A stretch of 64,000 bases of DNA from Elusimicrobiota bacterium (GTDB taxonomy: Bacteria; Elusimicrobiota; Elusimicrobia; UBA1565; UBA9628), in the NCBI GenBank assembly GCA_003452935.1, contig DMMY01000011.1:196807-260806 (forward strand). Reading direction: 5' to 3'. The notes under the pieces were generated by a model that saw nothing but the letters and a program-made list of their open reading frames with translations, had not been told where the DNA came from and did not search any database. The position numbers were made by a program, and so were the translations under genes. Positions 1-8,070 of this stretch are shown here, in pieces (within the stretch, counting starts at the first letter, position 1; the number at the start of each line of letters is the position of its first letter).

Positions 1-521
1 TCCATGCGGGACTCGTCGACCGGCCCGAACTCTGGCCTTGGTCCAGCTATCGTGAATATCTGACGCCGCAGACGGGACAGCTCAGCGACAGCAACTGGCC
101 GCTATCCTTGTTCGGCTCCAACAAACACGCTGCCCTGGCGTCATTCTGCGACTTTGTGCTGTCGGGCATCGGCAAGGAGGAAAAACCGCTTCCGCTCATA
201 GATAGCCGCATGCCGACCCCACCCATGGATCAGTCGGTCGAGTGGAAAGCCCGTTTGCCGGACATTCACGCACTTGTGGCGCATGCTGCCAGCGAGCACG
301 CCGTCAAGGTCGGGACGCTTCTTCATGGCTGCCGCAAGCAAGAGGCGTGCGCGGCTCGCAGATCGATCGCCGCCCGCGCCGTTGCGTCGGGCTACCGTGT
401 TAATGAAATTGCGTTTTTTCTCGGCGTATCACCGAGCGCAGTCTCCAGGATGTTGCGTTCGGCCGCAAAAATTCGAGAGTCTCTAAATTATACCTCCAGT
501 CCATCTACTCCTCTTGAATAA
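1..521 (+). CDS. REP-associated tyrosine (Y1) transposase, 5' part outside window
   Basis: The reading frame is open from the first bases of the window. It starts inside the conserved C-terminal part of the Y1_Tnp/TnpA_REP family, with the HAGLVDRPELWPWSSYREYL block encoded from base 3. The catalytic His-x-His and Tyr residues would lie upstream, outside the window. Residues near the C-terminus (about positions 120-160 of the visible part) form a helix-turn-helix (VNEIAFFLGVSPSAVSRML) typical of REP transposases. It ends at TAA 519-521. The stop lies inside a 34-bp element that recurs at 39261, and it overlaps the 3' end of the convergent lipoprotein gene by 17 bp. The family identity is secure. 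Whether the element is still mobile cannot be judged. Confidence 0.85.
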   Translation, partial: HAGLVDRPELWPWSSYREYLTPQTGQLSDSNWPLSLFGSNKHAALASFCDFVLSGIGKEEKPLPLIDSRMPTPPMDQSVEWKARLPDIHALVAHAASEHAVKVGTLLHGCRKQEACAARRSIAARAVASGYRVNEIAFFLGVSPSAVSRMLRSAAKIRESLNYTSSPSTPLE

Positions 522-1311
522 GTTCCGCAAGTTCACGTCTGGCACCCTTAAGATCAGACGTGAGCTTCTCGCCGGCTAGACGGCCGGCTTTCTCCAGGGC
601 CTTGGCCGCGGCGACGCGGCCCGAAAGATCGATGGCCGAAGCTTCCAGACTTCGCTCAGAGATCACCTTTCCTTCCAATCCCTCCCTGAGTTCAATGGCC
701 AAGCGGGCCCTGAAGGAAGCAAATCCCTCCAATCCTCTGCTGTCCAAAACTGAGACCTCGGCTTCTCCGCTGACAGTGTAATCCGCCTTTCCGTTCACGA
801 CGGAAATTCCCGCTTCCCGCAGCGCTTGGCGCAGTCCCTGTTCAGCCGCGTTCTTATCCGAAAAGGAACCGGCTTTAAGAGCCACGGCCATCTTGGGATC
901 GCCGGGCAAAGGCTCGGACCCCGACGCGCCGATCCTATTATCACGTTTTAGCACCACGGCACGAATCCGGGTCTTATGAAAGCTCCCTTCTTCATGCTCG
1001 CCCAATATCTCGTAGCTCAAGATGCGGCCGGCCGCGTCCGCCCATATGCGCTGCTCCACGGCCACGGCCTGGTCCACACGCGTGCGGGCGCGCAATGACA
1101 CGCCGCTTACGCGCTCCACGGCTTTTCTCTGCGCCTCGGCCAGAGCGCGCCGGGCCGTTCCCAAAGGATCCTCCGACACGATCGCGGCCCAACCTTCGGC
1201 CTCGACCGTCACGCCCGCGTCAGCGGCGCGGCCTTTAAGCCGTCCATGCGCGCAGGCGCACAAACCCCAAGCCAGCAATGCAAAGGCCAAAGTCCGGATT
1301 GCCTGGCTCAC
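505..1311 (-). CDS. Lipoprotein with FlgT N-terminal-like domain
   Basis: The 268-aa product has a signal peptide and a lipobox (LCAC, Cys20), so it is probably an outer-membrane-facing lipoprotein. Residues about 34-115 (VEAEGWAAI, then a helix with GTARRALAEAQRKAVERVSG) resemble the N-terminal domain of flagellar assembly protein T. The C-terminal half looks like a FlgT/CsgG-type middle domain. It overlaps the upstream LPP20-like gene by 4 bp and is the last gene of a FlgO-FlgP-FlgT-like operon. Its final codons lie inside the transposon-end repeat (513-546), so the natural C-terminus may have been replaced. No flagellar structural genes are visible here, so a flagellar role is not implied. 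Confidence 0.6.
   Translation of the reverse strand: MSQAIRTLAFALLAWGLCACAHGRLKGRAADAGVTVEAEGWAAIVSEDPLGTARRALAEAQRKAVERVSGVSLRARTRVDQAVAVEQRIWADAAGRILSYEILGEHEEGSFHKTRIRAVVLKRDNRIGASGSEPLPGDPKMAVALKAGSFSDKNAAEQGLRQALREAGISVVNGKADYTVSGEAEVSVLDSRGLEGFASFRARLAIELREGLEGKVISERSLEASAIDLSGRVAAAKALEKAGRLAGEKLTSDLKGARRELAELIQEE
513..546. repeat. Terminal repeat of the REP-transposase element, copy A
   Basis: This 34-bp segment contains AAGTTCACGTCTGGCACC at its right end. It matches 39261-39295 with two substitutions and one inserted base. It covers the transposase stop codon and the last codons of the convergent 505-1311 gene. Being at the transposase 3' end and recurring alone elsewhere suggests a transposon end or recognition repeat. 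Confidence 0.6.
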
Positions 1312-1757
1312 TGGAATTCCACTCCCATAAGCTTCTCCAACCTGTTCCGGGGCAGCCGCAAGGTGACCACGCAGCCGTTGTCCGACGTGAATTCGGTCTT
1401 GCGCACCTCTGCCCCGCGGATGGCGGCGTGCACCCTGGCTTCCAGGCCAGAATCCGTCTCCAGGGCCCTGGATACCGTCACGCCGCCTTCCAAAGTCACG
1501 CCCTTGACCATGGACAAAAGCTCATATTGGGCCTTGACAATGGCCGCGTCCCGGGCCAAAGCCTTGCGCTGCGTCACGCTGGGCAAGGCCGAATCCGAGC
1601 CTCCGATGCCGATGGCCTCGATAAATCCCCCCCTATCGGGTTTTTGGTCAATGACCTCGCCGATTGCCCCGGAGCGCACGCGGCTCTCAACCCCGGCGCA
1701 TCCGCCCCACGCTACGGCCAGTCCCAGCAGCAGCATCGTATTGAAACATCCTTTCAT
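1308..1757 (-). CDS. LPP20/FlgP-like lipoprotein
   Basis: The 149-aa product has a signal peptide and lipobox (GGCAG). The segment from about residue 42 (GFIEAIGIGG, then RKALARDAAIVKAQYELLSMVKG) is the LPP20/FlgP pattern: a beta strand, then a long helix with conserved A-x2-A-x2-A-x5-L spacing. FlgP forms part of the outer-membrane flagellar disk in Vibrio and Campylobacter, but LPP20-type proteins also occur outside flagellar systems. It sits between FlgO-like and FlgT-like genes, with an 18-bp gap upstream and a 4-bp overlap downstream, so the three are probably co-translated. Confidence 0.65.
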   Translation of the reverse strand: MKGCFNTMLLLGLAVAWGGCAGVESRVRSGAIGEVIDQKPDRGGFIEAIGIGGSDSALPSVTQRKALARDAAIVKAQYELLSMVKGVTLEGGVTVSRALETDSGLEARVHAAIRGAEVRKTEFTSDNGCVVTLRLPRNRLEKLMGVEFQ

Positions 1758-1774
1758 ATAATCCCCCGTGCGCC

Positions 1775-2713
1775 TTAAACCCCGCTTAGACCGCAGGATT
1801 CGACCAGACGGTCTATCTGATTCTGCGTTCTCTGCATGCGCTCGAACTCACCTGCCGTCACCCTCGACAAATCCGGTTCATTGTAGCGGCTGCGCAGCAA
1901 ACTATAGAACTCCTGCCGGGTATCCAGGCTTCTGATCTCCGAACCCGGATTGCGTTTCAGCGATCCTCTCTCAATGTTCCGGTCCTTGAGCCGGCCGGCC
2001 CAATAACGCGCCTTGAGGTCCAAAATCGCACGATCGAGTCGGTCGATGTTTTGGGCGGCTTGGCTGCAGTCGGACTGTTCCTGCGGCACCCCATAGGCCG
2101 AAGGCGTCTGGTCCCAGGACGACCACGCTCCGCTCCACGGCATATCGTCAAAGAGCGACTCAGCCCAATCCTTCTCTACCTTGGACGAGACAGCGGCCAG
2201 GATGCGGGCGCTCTCCGCGTCAATGAGCCGGGCATTGACCTCGAAGCGGCCATCCTTCAGCTCCATGACCGTGCCTGACACCAGGGCATCGACGCCCAAG
2301 ATGCGGCCCAACTCCTTGATAGAGCCGCCGTCCACCGCGCCCGAATGCATCAGCCGCTGCTCACGCAAGACCGCGGCCAGCAAAGTGCGCTCCACAACCT
2401 CGAGTTCGTTGCGGGCCATGACCTGGTTGATGACTTTCTCCGCGATCACCATGCCTGCCGTGGGGCTGCGCCGGCCCACGTTGGCAAAGGGCAGGACAGC
2501 CACCCGGCTCTTGCCCTGGCGCACGGCGGCTCGGGACAGTTCCGAGGAAATGCGCTCATATTCATTGGCACAGACCGAACTCGGGGCCAAGGCCGCTATA
2601 AGAAGGAACCCTATTCGGAAGAAAAGGCGGGATGACTTTAGCTGACAAGACCTGACAAGACGAACCTTGCATTCCCCGAAATCCCTGCTATACTTCCTAA
2701 CGGGCGCTGGCAT
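1775..2713 (-). CDS. FlgO/CsgG-family exported protein
   Basis: The product has a hydrophobic signal (FFRIGFLLIAALAPSSVCA) and then a FlgO/CsgG-type nucleotide-binding-like fold: SRVAVLPFANVG, MVIAEKVINQVM, LEVVERTLLAAVLREQ, GRILGVDALVSGTV, and LIDAESARILA. The ATG at 2713 is chosen (312 aa). A TTG at 2749 is also possible, and both leave a long n-region before the signal. It is the first gene of a FlgO-FlgP-FlgT-like set and lies behind a terminator and a GEMM-like aptamer. FlgO in Vibrio is an outer-membrane flagellar stability protein, and related proteins also build secretion-type pores. The C-terminal 130 residues are helical and not recognised. Confidence 0.6.
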   Translation of the reverse strand: MPAPVRKYSRDFGECKVRLVRSCQLKSSRLFFRIGFLLIAALAPSSVCANEYERISSELSRAAVRQGKSRVAVLPFANVGRRSPTAGMVIAEKVINQVMARNELEVVERTLLAAVLREQRLMHSGAVDGGSIKELGRILGVDALVSGTVMELKDGRFEVNARLIDAESARILAAVSSKVEKDWAESLFDDMPWSGAWSSWDQTPSAYGVPQEQSDCSQAAQNIDRLDRAILDLKARYWAGRLKDRNIERGSLKRNPGSEIRSLDTRQEFYSLLRSRYNEPDLSRVTAGEFERMQRTQNQIDRLVESCGLSGV

Positions 2714-2783
2714 GGTTCCCCCGAACCTCGGCCCCACAAGAGCCGGCAATCGCTGGCGGGCGACTGCCGGCTACATTTTTGAA

Positions 2784-2860
2784 CAAAAAAATGCCGGGCT
2801 GTCGAAGACTCCGGGACGGCAGACCAGCTGCCACCCGGTTATCTGCTTCGGCAACCCGGC
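2784..2860 (-). terminator. Intrinsic terminator in the flgO-like leader
   Basis: On the minus strand a 15-position stem pairs 2846-2860 with 2793-2807 (one mismatch, one G-U). It encloses an inner GC hairpin and is followed by ATTTTTTT (2785-2792). It lies between the GEMM-like aptamer and the flgO-like start, where a riboswitch expression platform would be. The 3' arm can also pair with the aptamer's 3' segment (2895-2906) with one mismatch, giving an antiterminator. Confidence 0.7.
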
Positions 2861-2892
2861 GAACTTGGAGAGATTCTTAAGCCTGTTGTCTG

Positions 2893-2992
2893 ATTTCGGC
2901 AGCCCGAACCGGCTTAGAGAACCTTCTCTTTAGCCCCGTAGCTTTGCGACCCCGGGTTTCCCCGGTCCCTCTTTTGGAGGGAGGTCCGCCTG
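2893..2992 (-). promoter_or_regulatory. c-di-GMP-I (GEMM)-like riboswitch aptamer
   Basis: On the minus strand, AGGG is followed by a CCGGG-GAAA-CCCGG hairpin with a GNRA tetraloop (2952-2965). Next come GCAAAGCTACGGGGCTAA (2930-2947), a second hairpin (2916-2929), and a third stem ending in GGGCTGCCGAA. This order and the GCAAAGC-ACGGG-CTAA core match the GEMM-I class. The usual GGGCAAACC 5' strand appears as GGGACC (three bases missing), so affinity or even class is uncertain. It is followed by a terminator whose 3' arm can compete for the aptamer's 3' end. Confidence 0.55.
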
Positions 2993-3044
2993 AAGCGAAC
3001 CGTGTGCCATTATCGTCCAGCCAAAATAAAAGAACTATTTGAAG

Positions 3045-3104
3045 GTTAACAGGGGTTTTTTGTTCTGTCAATTCACATTAATGTAACACGGAGTTACATC
3101 AATG
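3045..3104 (-). promoter_or_regulatory. Promoter with upstream palindrome for the flgO-like operon
   Basis: A minus-strand TTGACA (3066-3071) is followed after 17 bp by a weak TAACCT. A 12-bp inverted repeat, CATTAATGTAAC and GTTACATCAATG with a 5-bp centre (3076-3104), ends four bases upstream of the -35 box. That is where an activator would bind. The palindrome also covers the stop codon of the response-regulator gene. The 5' leader would be about 320 nt and include the aptamer. Confidence 0.45.
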
Positions 3105-3821
3105 TTCCTGGTCAGCCGGCTGAGACGGCAAGGCCGGAGAAGTGTTAAGAAACAGGTAGCCGAAATTCTTGACATTGACAACACGCGCGGAAAGGTCGGC
3201 GGGCAGGGCATTCCTGAGCCGGTTAAGCATGACGTCAAGCGCGCGCGAAAGGCCTGGGTCGTCCATTCCTTCCACGAGCTTGTATAGCTCGCCGCGACTC
3301 ACAGGCTGGGGACTATGCTGCACGAGAACGTGCAAGAGCACGAACATCTTGGGCGTCAGCGTAGCCACAAGCGAACCTTTCCACCAGACCTGCCGCGAGG
3401 CGGATTTCAGGGTGACATCCCCCTGGGTCAAGGTTCCCTCCTCCATCTGCCGCCGGCGAAAAACCGCGTCCAAGGTGGCCAGAAGCTCATGCGGCTTGTC
3501 GGATTTTCCCACGAAATAATCCGCTCCGCTTTGCAGACCCATGACTCTCTCTCTCTTGTGCGCCGTAAGAAGGACCACTGGCACGCGGCTCAAGGCCGGC
3601 AGGCTGCGCAGCTTGCGGCAGACCTCTGTTCCGCTTTGATCCGGCAGGACCAAGTCGAGCAGAATGCAGTCCGGAGGAGTGTTTTGCGCCAAGGATAGGG
3701 CCTCGGTCCCGGTGCCGGCGGATTCAAGATTCGTATAGCCCGCGCTCTCGAGCCAGACGCGCACCAAGGTCACCCAGGCCGGCTCGTCGTCCACAATCAG
3801 GATGCGCTCATTGGACATCAC
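3099..3821 (-). CDS. OmpR-family response regulator
   Basis: The 240-aa product has an N-terminal receiver domain: acidic pair at residues 11-12 (ILIVDDEP), phosphoacceptor Asp56 (CILLDLVLPD), switch Thr in VVLLTAHKR, and the conserved Lys in YFVGKSDKP. A C-terminal winged-helix DNA-binding domain follows (about 130-230: TLTPKMFVLLHVLVQ, then LDVMLNRLRNAL). No partner sensor kinase is adjacent. It is directly upstream of the palindrome-promoter-riboswitch leader of the flgO-like operon, so that palindrome is a candidate target (inference). Confidence 0.85.
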   Translation of the reverse strand: MMSNERILIVDDEPAWVTLVRVWLESAGYTNLESAGTGTEALSLAQNTPPDCILLDLVLPDQSGTEVCRKLRSLPALSRVPVVLLTAHKRERVMGLQSGADYFVGKSDKPHELLATLDAVFRRRQMEEGTLTQGDVTLKSASRQVWWKGSLVATLTPKMFVLLHVLVQHSPQPVSRGELYKLVEGMDDPGLSRALDVMLNRLRNALPADLSARVVNVKNFGYLFLNTSPALPSQPADQEH

Positions 3822-3928
3822 GGTTAATTTAGCTCATTATTATCTCTACGACAACGGCATTCTTGACACACAACGCAGGCGGCTGGAAAACCCATGCAAA
3901 TATGCGCCATCGCCGCCGCCTTCGTTCT

Positions 3929-5020
3929 CTAATCGAAACGAAAGCGCGCGTAAACAGAGTCCAATGTCTCGGCCACGGGGCGGGTCTTGGCAGGCGCTGG
4001 ACGGCTGAGCGCGGCACGGACTTCCGGCAGATATCGGTAGAGAGCCTTGCCGGGACACTTCCTCGATTTATCCAGGTCCTTGTGCCCAAAAACCCGCTTC
4101 GCGGGTATGCTATAAAGCAACCCCAGGTAGCGCACGAGCTCCTTGAGTTTCGCGATCTGCTTCTGGGTGGGACGGCGGCCCATCTTCTGGAAGTTGCCCA
4201 TAACCGCGATGCCTATGTTGCCCGGGTTAAAATACGCCACATGCGCGCCTAAGGCCGTGATCGGCCGTCCCTCATAGATGCGGCCAGAGCCATCTATCAC
4301 AAAATGGTAGCCGATGTCGTCCCAATGCCGGCCCCTCTGATGATAATGCTGAATGATGCGGATCTCCTCTTTGGCGTGCTCGTAGCTCATGGCTTGATAC
4401 GCCTCGGTATGATGCACGGTGATGATCTGGGGAGTGGTGAGAGGTTCGTAGGCAACCGTGGGCTTGGCCGCCCCCCATTCGCTTCTGGGAATGACCGCGG
4501 GCTTGGTCAACGGTCGGGAGAGCGAGCTATCGTAGGCCGCCGGACTCACCTCCAAGGGCACAACGGACTTAAGCGCCGGCTCCGTCTTGCGGGGGCCATT
4601 GAACTCCAGACTGAAAATCTCTATTCTCTGGCTCGGCTTGCAGCCGTCATGGCGCACGCGCACGCGCACCAAGGTTCCGGCCTTCCCGGCGATTTCAATC
4701 CGTCCCCAAAACCTGCCGTTCGGATATACTTCCAGCCGGACCGGGCGCCAGACGCCCAAGCCTCCAAGCGTCTGAGTCGCCACATCGATCGAGAAGCCCA
4801 GACTCTCGGTCTGGCCCTGCAAGAGCAGGGCTGCGAAATCCGCCAACGCGGGCCGGGAAGGTTCCGACTCCCAAAGCACGTCCCCGGCAATCGCGTTGTC
4901 CGGCGCCGCGATCACCGGCATCTCGAAGCCGTCAGAAAACAACACCTCGGCTTCGCTCGATTCAGCCCAAGCCGAAACGCGCAGGAAAATGCTAGCCGCA
5001 AGGATCATCCATTTATACAT
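3929..5020 (-). CDS. Exported peptidoglycan amidase (Amidase_2/PGRP fold)
   Basis: The 363-aa product has a signal peptide (MYKWMILAASIFLRVSAWA), an uncharacterised beta-rich domain (about 25-160), and a PGRP/N-acetylmuramoyl-L-alanine amidase domain (about 175-340). The PGRP signature includes IPRSEWGA, the zinc-ligand His in ITVHHTE, WDDIGYHFVIDGSGRIYEGR, a second His in GAHV, and the third ligand Cys in SRKCPGKAL, so it is predicted to be active. It would cleave the bond between muramic acid and the stem peptide in the periplasm. It stands alone, with 100-170 bp gaps on both sides. Confidence 0.82.
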   Translation of the reverse strand: MYKWMILAASIFLRVSAWAESSEAEVLFSDGFEMPVIAAPDNAIAGDVLWESEPSRPALADFAALLLQGQTESLGFSIDVATQTLGGLGVWRPVRLEVYPNGRFWGRIEIAGKAGTLVRVRVRHDGCKPSQRIEIFSLEFNGPRKTEPALKSVVPLEVSPAAYDSSLSRPLTKPAVIPRSEWGAAKPTVAYEPLTTPQIITVHHTEAYQAMSYEHAKEEIRIIQHYHQRGRHWDDIGYHFVIDGSGRIYEGRPITALGAHVAYFNPGNIGIAVMGNFQKMGRRPTQKQIAKLKELVRYLGLLYSIPAKRVFGHKDLDKSRKCPGKALYRYLPEVRAALSRPAPAKTRPVAETLDSVYARFRFD

Positions 5021-5187
5021 TGCTCAATCCTTCACGCCCGCAAGCGCCGATGTCCCTGAAAACAAATTCGCGAACACAGCGCTGCGATTATTATAGTGCG
5101 CAGGCTCTTCTTGGGCATGGGACTTATGGGGGAAGTAGAAGCCAAAAAAAGGCCTATGCCCCATAGGCCCGACGCGTCCGTCTCCGT

Positions 5188-6669
5188 CTACTTTTCACTT
5201 GCCTCGATTTCCAGGTCTGGAAGCTCGATGCAGGGACGATTCGCCCGGAGCCGAATATCGCCGCGCAAACCGCGCACAAGAAACGACTCCTTCCTCGACG
5301 GCAGCCGGCCCGCCGGAAGCGCAAAGGCCAGAAAATAGTCGCCGGCCGCAAGCCCCGTGAAGGCAAACCGTCCGCCGCCGTCAACGCGGCCGGCGGCCGC
5401 CAGACGGGCGGGGCTGAGCGAATAAGGCTCGGCCGGATCCTTGCGCGCGTACAGCAGGACGCGCACGGGCTTGATCCCGCTGACCCGGCCGCGCACGCCT
5501 CCGGGACGAAGCGCGCCCGCGGACGGAGGCTCGGACCAGAGGCCCGGCGCAATCCCCAAAGCGGCGGTCGACTTTTTCCGCCAGAACGCGGACTTATCCC
5601 GGAGACCGAGCCCGGCGTAGGCCTCAGCCAACATCTGCGCGGCCCGGCCGCCGATGCGCCAGCGGCTTTCATCGGAGAGGCCTTCGAGAAGGCCCTCGAC
5701 AAGCCTGTCCGGCGGGGCGCAGGACAGATGTTGCGCGAGAACGATCCACGCCAGGGCATCGCCCCGGCGCTGCGCCGCCCACAAAGACTGGCGCAGCCGC
5801 GGCACGTCTTGCGCGCGGCCGTAGCCTTCCCAAAGCAATCTCTCCGCCTGCCGCCAAAAAATAGACAGCGGCCGCCTGGCCAGATAATCCTCGATTCTCT
5901 GCAGGCTGTCCGGCGACAAATCCGCCAGCCCCGAAAAGCCCTGCTCCGCGTCATGCACCTCGAATCCGGGCTTGCCCTCCCGGGTGTTCAGGATCAAAAA
6001 AGTCTCGCTCTGGCGCGGTTGATCTGGTATCGACGCGGCCGCGGCCAGGCTCGTTTGCCGGTAATCGAAGCTCATGGCGGCCCAGATATAAAGTCCCAAA
6101 GCGCCCGCGCTTAAAACCGAGATCCATAAGGCCAGCCGGCGCAAGTTCGAGGCTTGACGGTCAACGGCCCAGCAGGCCAAGGACGACCAAGCCCCTCCCC
6201 CCAGAAAGACGATCCAGAACGCGCCCAAAAACGCCAAGATGGGCTCGCGCAGGTCAGCCGCGCCCGGCGCGAACCAGACATTGACGAGCACGTTAAGCCA
6301 AAGCGCGATGGGAAATCGTACCGCCTCGAAGAGAACCGCGCTGCCCAAGAGCAGAGCAATCCACGCCGAAGCCGCCTTGAGGCGCGCACTGTTGGCGCGC
6401 CACTGCAAGGCTTGGATGAATTGTCGCAACATCAGCGAGGCCCCGCCCAAAAACATGGCCAGGATAAGCCAGCCGGCCTTGGCTCCGCCAGGGGAATGCG
6501 CCAGATTCATGGCCCCTTGAAACAAGGCCCAGCCCGCCCGCCGCGGCACGACGAAGTCCGCGGAAACCGGGGCGCGATCAAGACAAAGCATGGCGGTCAA
6601 GCCGGCCGCTATGAGCAGAGCCGGCCACGGCGTCGCGGCCTGATCAGGGAATTTGCGTGTTGGAATCAT
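5188..6669 (-). CDS. Polytopic membrane protein with C-terminal carboxypeptidase-regulatory-like domain
   Basis: The 493-aa product has about five hydrophobic segments in the first 210 residues. A helical region follows that looks repeat-like (DVPRLRQSLWAAQRRGDALAW, split here only by description). A small beta-sandwich lies near 385-470 (GGVRGRVSG, then GGGRFAFTGLAAGDYFLA), typical of carboxypeptidase-regulatory/CarboxypepD_reg-like domains. The overall function is not recognised. It lies 6 bp downstream of the M16 pair and is probably in their operon. Confidence 0.6.
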   Translation of the reverse strand: MIPTRKFPDQAATPWPALLIAAGLTAMLCLDRAPVSADFVVPRRAGWALFQGAMNLAHSPGGAKAGWLILAMFLGGASLMLRQFIQALQWRANSARLKAASAWIALLLGSAVLFEAVRFPIALWLNVLVNVWFAPGAADLREPILAFLGAFWIVFLGGGAWSSLACWAVDRQASNLRRLALWISVLSAGALGLYIWAAMSFDYRQTSLAAAASIPDQPRQSETFLILNTREGKPGFEVHDAEQGFSGLADLSPDSLQRIEDYLARRPLSIFWRQAERLLWEGYGRAQDVPRLRQSLWAAQRRGDALAWIVLAQHLSCAPPDRLVEGLLEGLSDESRWRIGGRAAQMLAEAYAGLGLRDKSAFWRKKSTAALGIAPGLWSEPPSAGALRPGGVRGRVSGIKPVRVLLYARKDPAEPYSLSPARLAAAGRVDGGGRFAFTGLAAGDYFLAFALPAGRLPSRKESFLVRGLRGDIRLRANRPCIELPDLEIEASEK

Positions 6670-6675
6670 GCGGGC

Positions 6676-8070
6676 TCAATTTCCGTCTTGATCGACGGCC
6701 ACGACCGGGTCCGAGGAGAAGCGGGCAAGGCAGTCGCGGATATTGGCCGCGTCGCCCACGGCCACGATGACAAGTTCATCAGGACGGATGTAAGTCGTAG
6801 CCGCGCGCAGGACCGCGGGGGTCTCGACCGCCTGGACCTTTTCCACATAATGATCCAAAAAATCCTCGGGCAATCGATGCAGCTTGATATGCAGCAAGGC
6901 GGAGGCCACGCCATCCTGGGTCTCCAGGCCCCGGACAAAGCTCCCGGCCAAGTAGTTCTTGGCCTTGGCCAGTTCTTCGGAGGAAATCTGCTTGCTGCGG
7001 ATGCGGTCAAGATGGCCGAGGATGGCGTCCAAAGCCGCCTCCACGACCTCATTGCGCACCGGGGTACGCACCCGGAAGATCCCGGCGGTCAGGCGCGACT
7101 CCACGCGACTGGAGATGCGGTAGGTATAGCCTCGGGTTTCCCGGACGTCAGAGACCAGGCGCGAGGCGAAGCTTCCGCCCAGAACCTGGTTGGCCACCAG
7201 AAAATTGAAATAATCGGGATGATCCTCGCGCATGGCCAGGTTGCCCAAGAACAAGGACACTTGCACCGAGCCCGGACGGTCCACTAGATAGATGCGCCGG
7301 CGTCGCGCTCCGGACGCGACAGCAGAGGCCGCGGCAGGCGCGGCGCCGCCTTTCCAGCCGCCGAAATTGCGCTCCGCCATTTTCTTGGCCTGGTCCAGGC
7401 TTATGTCTCCGACCACGATCAATAAGGCGTTGCGCGGGGTAAAGAGCCGCTTATGCGCCTCAAGCAATCGGGCCCGGCCTATGCGGGCTATGGAAGACTC
7501 CGTCGCGGCTGTAATCCCATAGGGATGGGAGCCGAAAAGCTTCCTGTAAAAAGCCACCCCCGCGAGGAAATCGGACTCCGCGCGGCTGACTTGCAGCTCC
7601 TCGGCCATATTCTTCTTGCGCAGGGCCACCTCGGCCTGCGGGAAAGACGGCCGGCGCGCCACCGCGGCCATGAGCTCGAACATCTTGCCGGAAAACTCAG
7701 AAAGGCAATAGCTTTCCAGCGTCACGGAATCCGCGTCAGCTCGGGCCCAGAGGCGTCCTCCATAATCATCGGCGGCGTCCGCGATGGCCTTGGAGGAAAG
7801 CCTATCGGTTCCATCGGTCAGCAGCTCGGCCAGGGCGTCGGAAAGCCCCGCATCCTCAGGCCCGAACGCCGCGCCGCCGGAGCGCACGGCCAGCTTGGCC
7901 GTGACCAAAGGCAGTCGCCGGTCGGTCACCAAAACGGCCTGCATTCCGTTGGCAAGCCGCCACTGAGCGCGCGCGGGAGCCTTATAGGGCCGCATCGGCC
8001 CGACCTCGGGCATGGGCGTTGACCAGGATGAGGCGGCCAGCAGCGCCGACACAAGAAGGGCGGCTCTCAC
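6676..8070 (-). CDS. M16-family peptidase homologue, catalytically inactive subunit
   Basis: The 464-aa product has a signal peptide and two M16-type domains (RLANGMQAVLVTDRRLPLV at the start; TPRNALLIVVGDIS; the second half begins near IYLVDRPGSVQVSLFLG). Where the metal motif HxxEH should be, it reads LSDALAELL, so there is no zinc site. It retains the substrate-gripping C-terminal features. It follows an M16 gene with an intact motif, overlapping by 4 bp, as in heterodimeric bacterial M16 enzymes with one active and one inactive chain. The likely location is the periplasm. Confidence 0.82.
   Translation of the reverse strand: MRAALLVSALLAASSWSTPMPEVGPMRPYKAPARAQWRLANGMQAVLVTDRRLPLVTAKLAVRSGGAAFGPEDAGLSDALAELLTDGTDRLSSKAIADAADDYGGRLWARADADSVTLESYCLSEFSGKMFELMAAVARRPSFPQAEVALRKKNMAEELQVSRAESDFLAGVAFYRKLFGSHPYGITAATESSIARIGRARLLEAHKRLFTPRNALLIVVGDISLDQAKKMAERNFGGWKGGAAPAAASAVASGARRRRIYLVDRPGSVQVSLFLGNLAMREDHPDYFNFLVANQVLGGSFASRLVSDVRETRGYTYRISSRVESRLTAGIFRVRTPVRNEVVEAALDAILGHLDRIRSKQISSEELAKAKNYLAGSFVRGLETQDGVASALLHIKLHRLPEDFLDHYVEKVQAVETPAVLRAATTYIRPDELVIVAVGDAANIRDCLARFSSDPVVAVDQDGN

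Noticed and set aside
2877..3071. 64-residue frame in the flgO-like leader
   Set aside because: It coincides with the structured riboswitch-like region and has no domain or ribosome binding site.
6154..7287. 377-residue plus-strand frame
   Set aside because: Antisense to the membrane protein and M16 genes, no domain, biased composition.
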